Source: Rhodothermaceae bacterium (GTDB lineage Bacteria > Bacteroidota > Rhodothermia > Rhodothermales > Rubricoccaceae). Taken from it: DNA of 8,482 nt. The notes beneath the pieces are model-generated. The model was given only the letters and a program-made list of their open reading frames with translations. It did no database searches and was not told the DNA's origin. Shown here one piece after another: positions 6,588 to 8,482 of this stretch. The translations under genes were made by a program, and so were the position numbers. Each line of letters opens with the position of its first letter. The first letter of the stretch is position 1. The stretch is from NCBI GenBank assembly GCA_013003465.1, contig JABDIZ010000272.1, positions 1-8,482 on the forward strand. Reading direction: 5' to 3'.

Positions 6588-6669
6588 CGCCCCCACTCCC
6601 TGGCCCCCGTCACGCGCGCGGCGCGATGCGTTTTACTCTGGAGCATCGTTCATCTGGACCCCTCCGCTC

Positions 6670-7932
6670 ATGAAACAGCTCGTCATTCTCGGCGCCGGGA
6701 CCGCGGGCACCATGATGCTCAACAAGCTCCACGACCGGCTCGACCCGGACGAGTGGGCGCTCACCATTGTGGACCGCGACGAGCACCACTTCTATCAGCC
6801 CGGCTTCCTCTTCATCCCGTTCGGGATCTACGAACCGGAGGAGGTCGTCCGTCCCAAGCGCGAGTTCTTCCCGGACGGCATCACGGCCCTCTTCGATGAA
6901 GTCGAGCGGGTGGTCCCCGAACGCAACGAAGTCCACCTCGCGAGCGACACGGTGCTCCCCTACGACGTGCTGATCGTCGCAACGGGGACGGCGCCGTGCC
7001 CCGAGGAAACGCCCGGCCTGCTCGGGCCGCTCTGGTACGAGGACATCTTCGACTTTTACACCTTCGAGGGGGCGGTGCAACTCGCCGAGAAGCTGGAGAC
7101 CTGGGAGGGCGGGCGCCTCGTCATCAACCTCGCCGAGAGCGTCTTCAAGTGCCCCGTCGCGCCGCTGGAGTTTGCCTTCCTCGCCGACGCGTTCTTCGAG
7201 GAGCGCGGCATCCGCGACCGCGTGGACATCCACTACGTCACGCCGCTCTCAGGCGCGTTCACAAAGCCCAAGGCGACGGCCTTCCTCAGCGGTCTCCTCG
7301 ACGAGAAGCGCATCACCGTCGTCCCCGACTTCTACCTCGAATCGGTGGACAACGAGCGGAAGGTGCTCGTCTCCTACGACGGCCAGGAAGTCCCCTTCGA
7401 CCTCCTGGTGAGTGTGCCCGTCAACATGGGCGCCGAGTGGGTCGAGACGAGCGGCATGGGCGACGACGACGACCTCCGCTTCATCCCGACCGACAAGCAC
7501 ACGCTGCTGGCGCGCGACTACGCCAACATCTTCGTCCTCGGCGACGCCACCAACCTGCCGACTTCCAAGGCGGGCTCGGTCGCCCACTTCGAGGCCGAGG
7601 TGCTGACCGAGAACGTCCTCCATTACGTCGCTGGCGAGGCGCTCACGGCGCGCTTCGACGGCCACGCCAACTGCTTCATCGAGACGGGCCACGGCAAGGC
7701 CACGCTGATCGACTTCAACTACGACACCGAGCCGCTGCCGGGCGACTTCCCACTGCCCGTCCTCGGGCCGATGCGCCTACTCAAGGAGACGCACCTCAAC
7801 CACCTCGGCAAGCTGGCCTTCAAGTGGGTGTACTGGCACGTCCTGCTCACGGGCAAGGAGATGCCCGTGTCCACTGCCCTCTCTATGGCCGGCAAGAAGG
7901 TGGACCCGAAGCCCATCGCCGAGCCCGCCTGA
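6670..7932 (+). CDS. sqr: Sulfide:quinone oxidoreductase family flavoprotein
   Basis: This FAD enzyme is predicted to oxidise sulfide to sulfane sulfur/polysulfide at the membrane and reduce quinone. It has 420 residues from the ATG at 6670; an in-frame GTG 39 codons earlier gives a Trp/Pro-rich extension unlike the family and is rejected. The FAD fold is LVILGAGTAGTMM (4-16). The three cysteines of SQR are present with family spacing: C110 (TAPCPEETPG), C161 (FKCPVAPLEF) and C335 (ANCFIETG), where C161 and C335 would be the redox pair carrying bridging sulfur. VLGDATNLPTSKAGSVAHFE (residues about 293-312) binds FAD and quinone. The C-terminal HLNHLGKLAFKWVYWHVLL is an amphipathic segment suited to membrane binding. 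A DsrC/TusE-like gene follows after 42 bases, supporting a sulfur role. Other flavoproteins of this superfamily lack the Cys set, so SQR is favoured over NADH dehydrogenase 2. Confidence 0.92.
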   Translation: MKQLVILGAGTAGTMMLNKLHDRLDPDEWALTIVDRDEHHFYQPGFLFIPFGIYEPEEVVRPKREFFPDGITALFDEVERVVPERNEVHLASDTVLPYDVLIVATGTAPCPEETPGLLGPLWYEDIFDFYTFEGAVQLAEKLETWEGGRLVINLAESVFKCPVAPLEFAFLADAFFEERGIRDRVDIHYVTPLSGAFTKPKATAFLSGLLDEKRITVVPDFYLESVDNERKVLVSYDGQEVPFDLLVSVPVNMGAEWVETSGMGDDDDLRFIPTDKHTLLARDYANIFVLGDATNLPTSKAGSVAHFEAEVLTENVLHYVAGEALTARFDGHANCFIETGHGKATLIDFNYDTEPLPGDFPLPVLGPMRLLKETHLNHLGKLAFKWVYWHVLLTGKEMPVSTALSMAGKKVDPKPIAEPA

Positions 7933-7974
7933 CCGGACTCCCGTCGCTTGATTCGTCACTCAACCCATCCTGTC

Positions 7975-8283
7975 ATGGAAACCCTCACCGTCCCGACCAC
8001 CGTCGCCCGCAACGAGGAAGGCTACCTCACCGACGCCACGCAGTGGACGCCCGATATCGCGCACGCCATCGCCGCCGAATACGGGATCACGCTCACCGAC
8101 GAGCACTTCGCCGTGCTGAACTACCTGCGCCAGCGTCACTTCGACGAGACGCCGCTCACGATCCGCCGCATCGGCAAGTCGGGGATCGTGACCATCAAGG
8201 AGTTCTACGCGCTCTTCCCCGGCGGCCCGCTGAAGGTGTCGAGCAAGATTGCTGGCATTCCGAAGCCGACCAGTTGCGTCTGA
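7975..8283 (+). CDS. tusE: DsrC/TusE-family sulfur carrier with single C-terminal cysteine
   Basis: This 102-residue member of the DsrC/TusE/DsvC family carries sulfur as a persulfide on a flexible C-terminal arm. EGYLTDATQWTPDIAHAIA (15-33) and LTDEHFAVLNYLRQ (40-53) are the conserved N-terminal part. The tail LFPGGP (80-85) to AGIPKPTSCV (93-102) holds the penultimate Cys101. True DsrC has a second cysteine eleven residues earlier; here that position is Ser90, as in single-cysteine TusE-type members. The protein is shorter than E. coli TusE in the region around residues 60-75. The ATG at 7975 is chosen because METLTV gives the normal N-terminus; an in-frame TTG nine codons upstream is unlikely. 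It lies between sqr and a DsrE-like gene, which points to sulfane-sulfur transfer after sulfide oxidation rather than only tRNA thiolation. Confidence 0.92.
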   Translation: METLTVPTTVARNEEGYLTDATQWTPDIAHAIAAEYGITLTDEHFAVLNYLRQRHFDETPLTIRRIGKSGIVTIKEFYALFPGGPLKVSSKIAGIPKPTSCV

Positions 8284-8337
8284 CGGCGCCGCCCGACGGC
8301 ACCCCCTTTTTCTCTGTCTGATTCCACGAGGTCTGTC

Positions 8338-8482
8338 ATGGAAGTCACCCCTGCCACTGCCCCCGCCGTTGCCACGGCGAAGCACCCCGTCAACAAGGTG
8401 CTCGTGATCGTGGCCCGCGGCACGCTCGAAGACGTGTACGCCGAGCTCATCATGGCCAACGGCGCCCTCATGGAGGGCATGG
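8338..8482 (+). CDS. DsrE-family (probably DsrE2) sulfurtransferase-like protein, 5' part only
   Basis: Only the first 48 codons are inside the window. After an Ala/Pro/Thr-rich N-terminal tail of about 18 residues comes NKVLVIVARGTLEDVYAEL (residues about 19-37), then IMANGALMEGM. The pattern of a hydrophobic first beta strand, a K/RGTL-D turn, then LI-ANGALMEG is that of DsrE2/DsrE-like proteins, which bind persulfide sulfur and are often membrane-associated. The active-site cysteines would lie beyond the edge. GAGG at 8327-8330 is a plausible Shine-Dalgarno. It follows the tusE-like gene by 54 bases on the same strand, so a sulfur-trafficking operon sqr-tusE-dsrE2 is inferred. Assignment to DsrE2 rather than another DsrE/F/H member is tentative. 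Confidence 0.75.
   Translation, partial: MEVTPATAPAVATAKHPVNKVLVIVARGTLEDVYAELIMANGALMEGM

Noticed and set aside
6553..6669. 39-residue N-terminal extension of SQR from a GTG
   Set aside because: The extension is Trp/Pro/Arg-rich, lies over hairpins in the intergenic region, and precedes the normal FAD-fold start MKQLVILGAG.
8284..8311. Small GCCG/CGGC hairpin followed by a T-run between the tusE-like and dsrE-like genes
   Set aside because: The stem is only 4 bp with six bases before the T-run, too weak to call a terminator, and the neighbours look like one operon.
6996..8321. 441-residue plus-strand ORF overlapping sqr and the tusE-like gene
   Set aside because: It is a frame-shifted shadow of two well-supported genes, with a strongly Arg/His/Pro-biased composition.

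Overview
The window is one GC-rich (clearly above 60% G+C by eye) bacterial chromosome segment with dense, ordinary coding. It holds ten protein genes, one tRNA and short intergenic gaps, and no transposase, phage gene or CRISPR array. The Fix-type flavoprotein genes, weak or absent Shine-Dalgarno sequences, and a tRNA without encoded CCA fit a Bacteroidota-related lineage such as Rhodothermota (Rhodothermales). That placement is inference from general resemblance and is tentative.

Block 1, minus strand, 1-3111: etfB, etfA, fixC, the usual fixA-fixB-fixC order. It encodes an electron-transfer flavoprotein heterodimer and its membrane quinone oxidoreductase. fixC runs off the left edge, and a fixX ferredoxin gene would be expected just beyond. 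No nitrogen-fixation gene is visible, so a general redox role (flavin-based electron transfer to quinone, possibly bifurcating) is more likely than nitrogenase support.

Block 2, minus strand, 3242-6259: a tightly coupled copper operon. A CopZ-like chaperone and a CopA-type Cu(+) P1B-ATPase are followed by a Cys-rich GDCCVxC protein and a 29-residue single-span membrane protein. All three junctions overlap by 1-4 bases, so the two small products are probably made together with the pump. No regulator gene or obvious CueR-type operator is visible.

Block 3, 6260-6669: tRNA-Ser(CGA) on the minus strand, a hairpin after it, and the divergent intergenic region.

Block 4, plus strand, 6670-8482: a sulfur module. 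It contains a sulfide:quinone oxidoreductase with all three family cysteines, a short DsrC/TusE-family carrier with only the C-terminal cysteine, and the start of a DsrE-family (probably DsrE2) protein cut by the right edge. The inferred scheme is that sulfide is oxidised to sulfane sulfur at the membrane, electrons enter the quinone pool, and the sulfur passes along protein persulfide carriers. Blocks 1 and 4 both deliver electrons to quinone. The least described items are the 29-residue membrane protein, the GDCCVxC protein, the single-Cys DsrC homologue beside SQR, and the EtfB motif that matches neither classical version.
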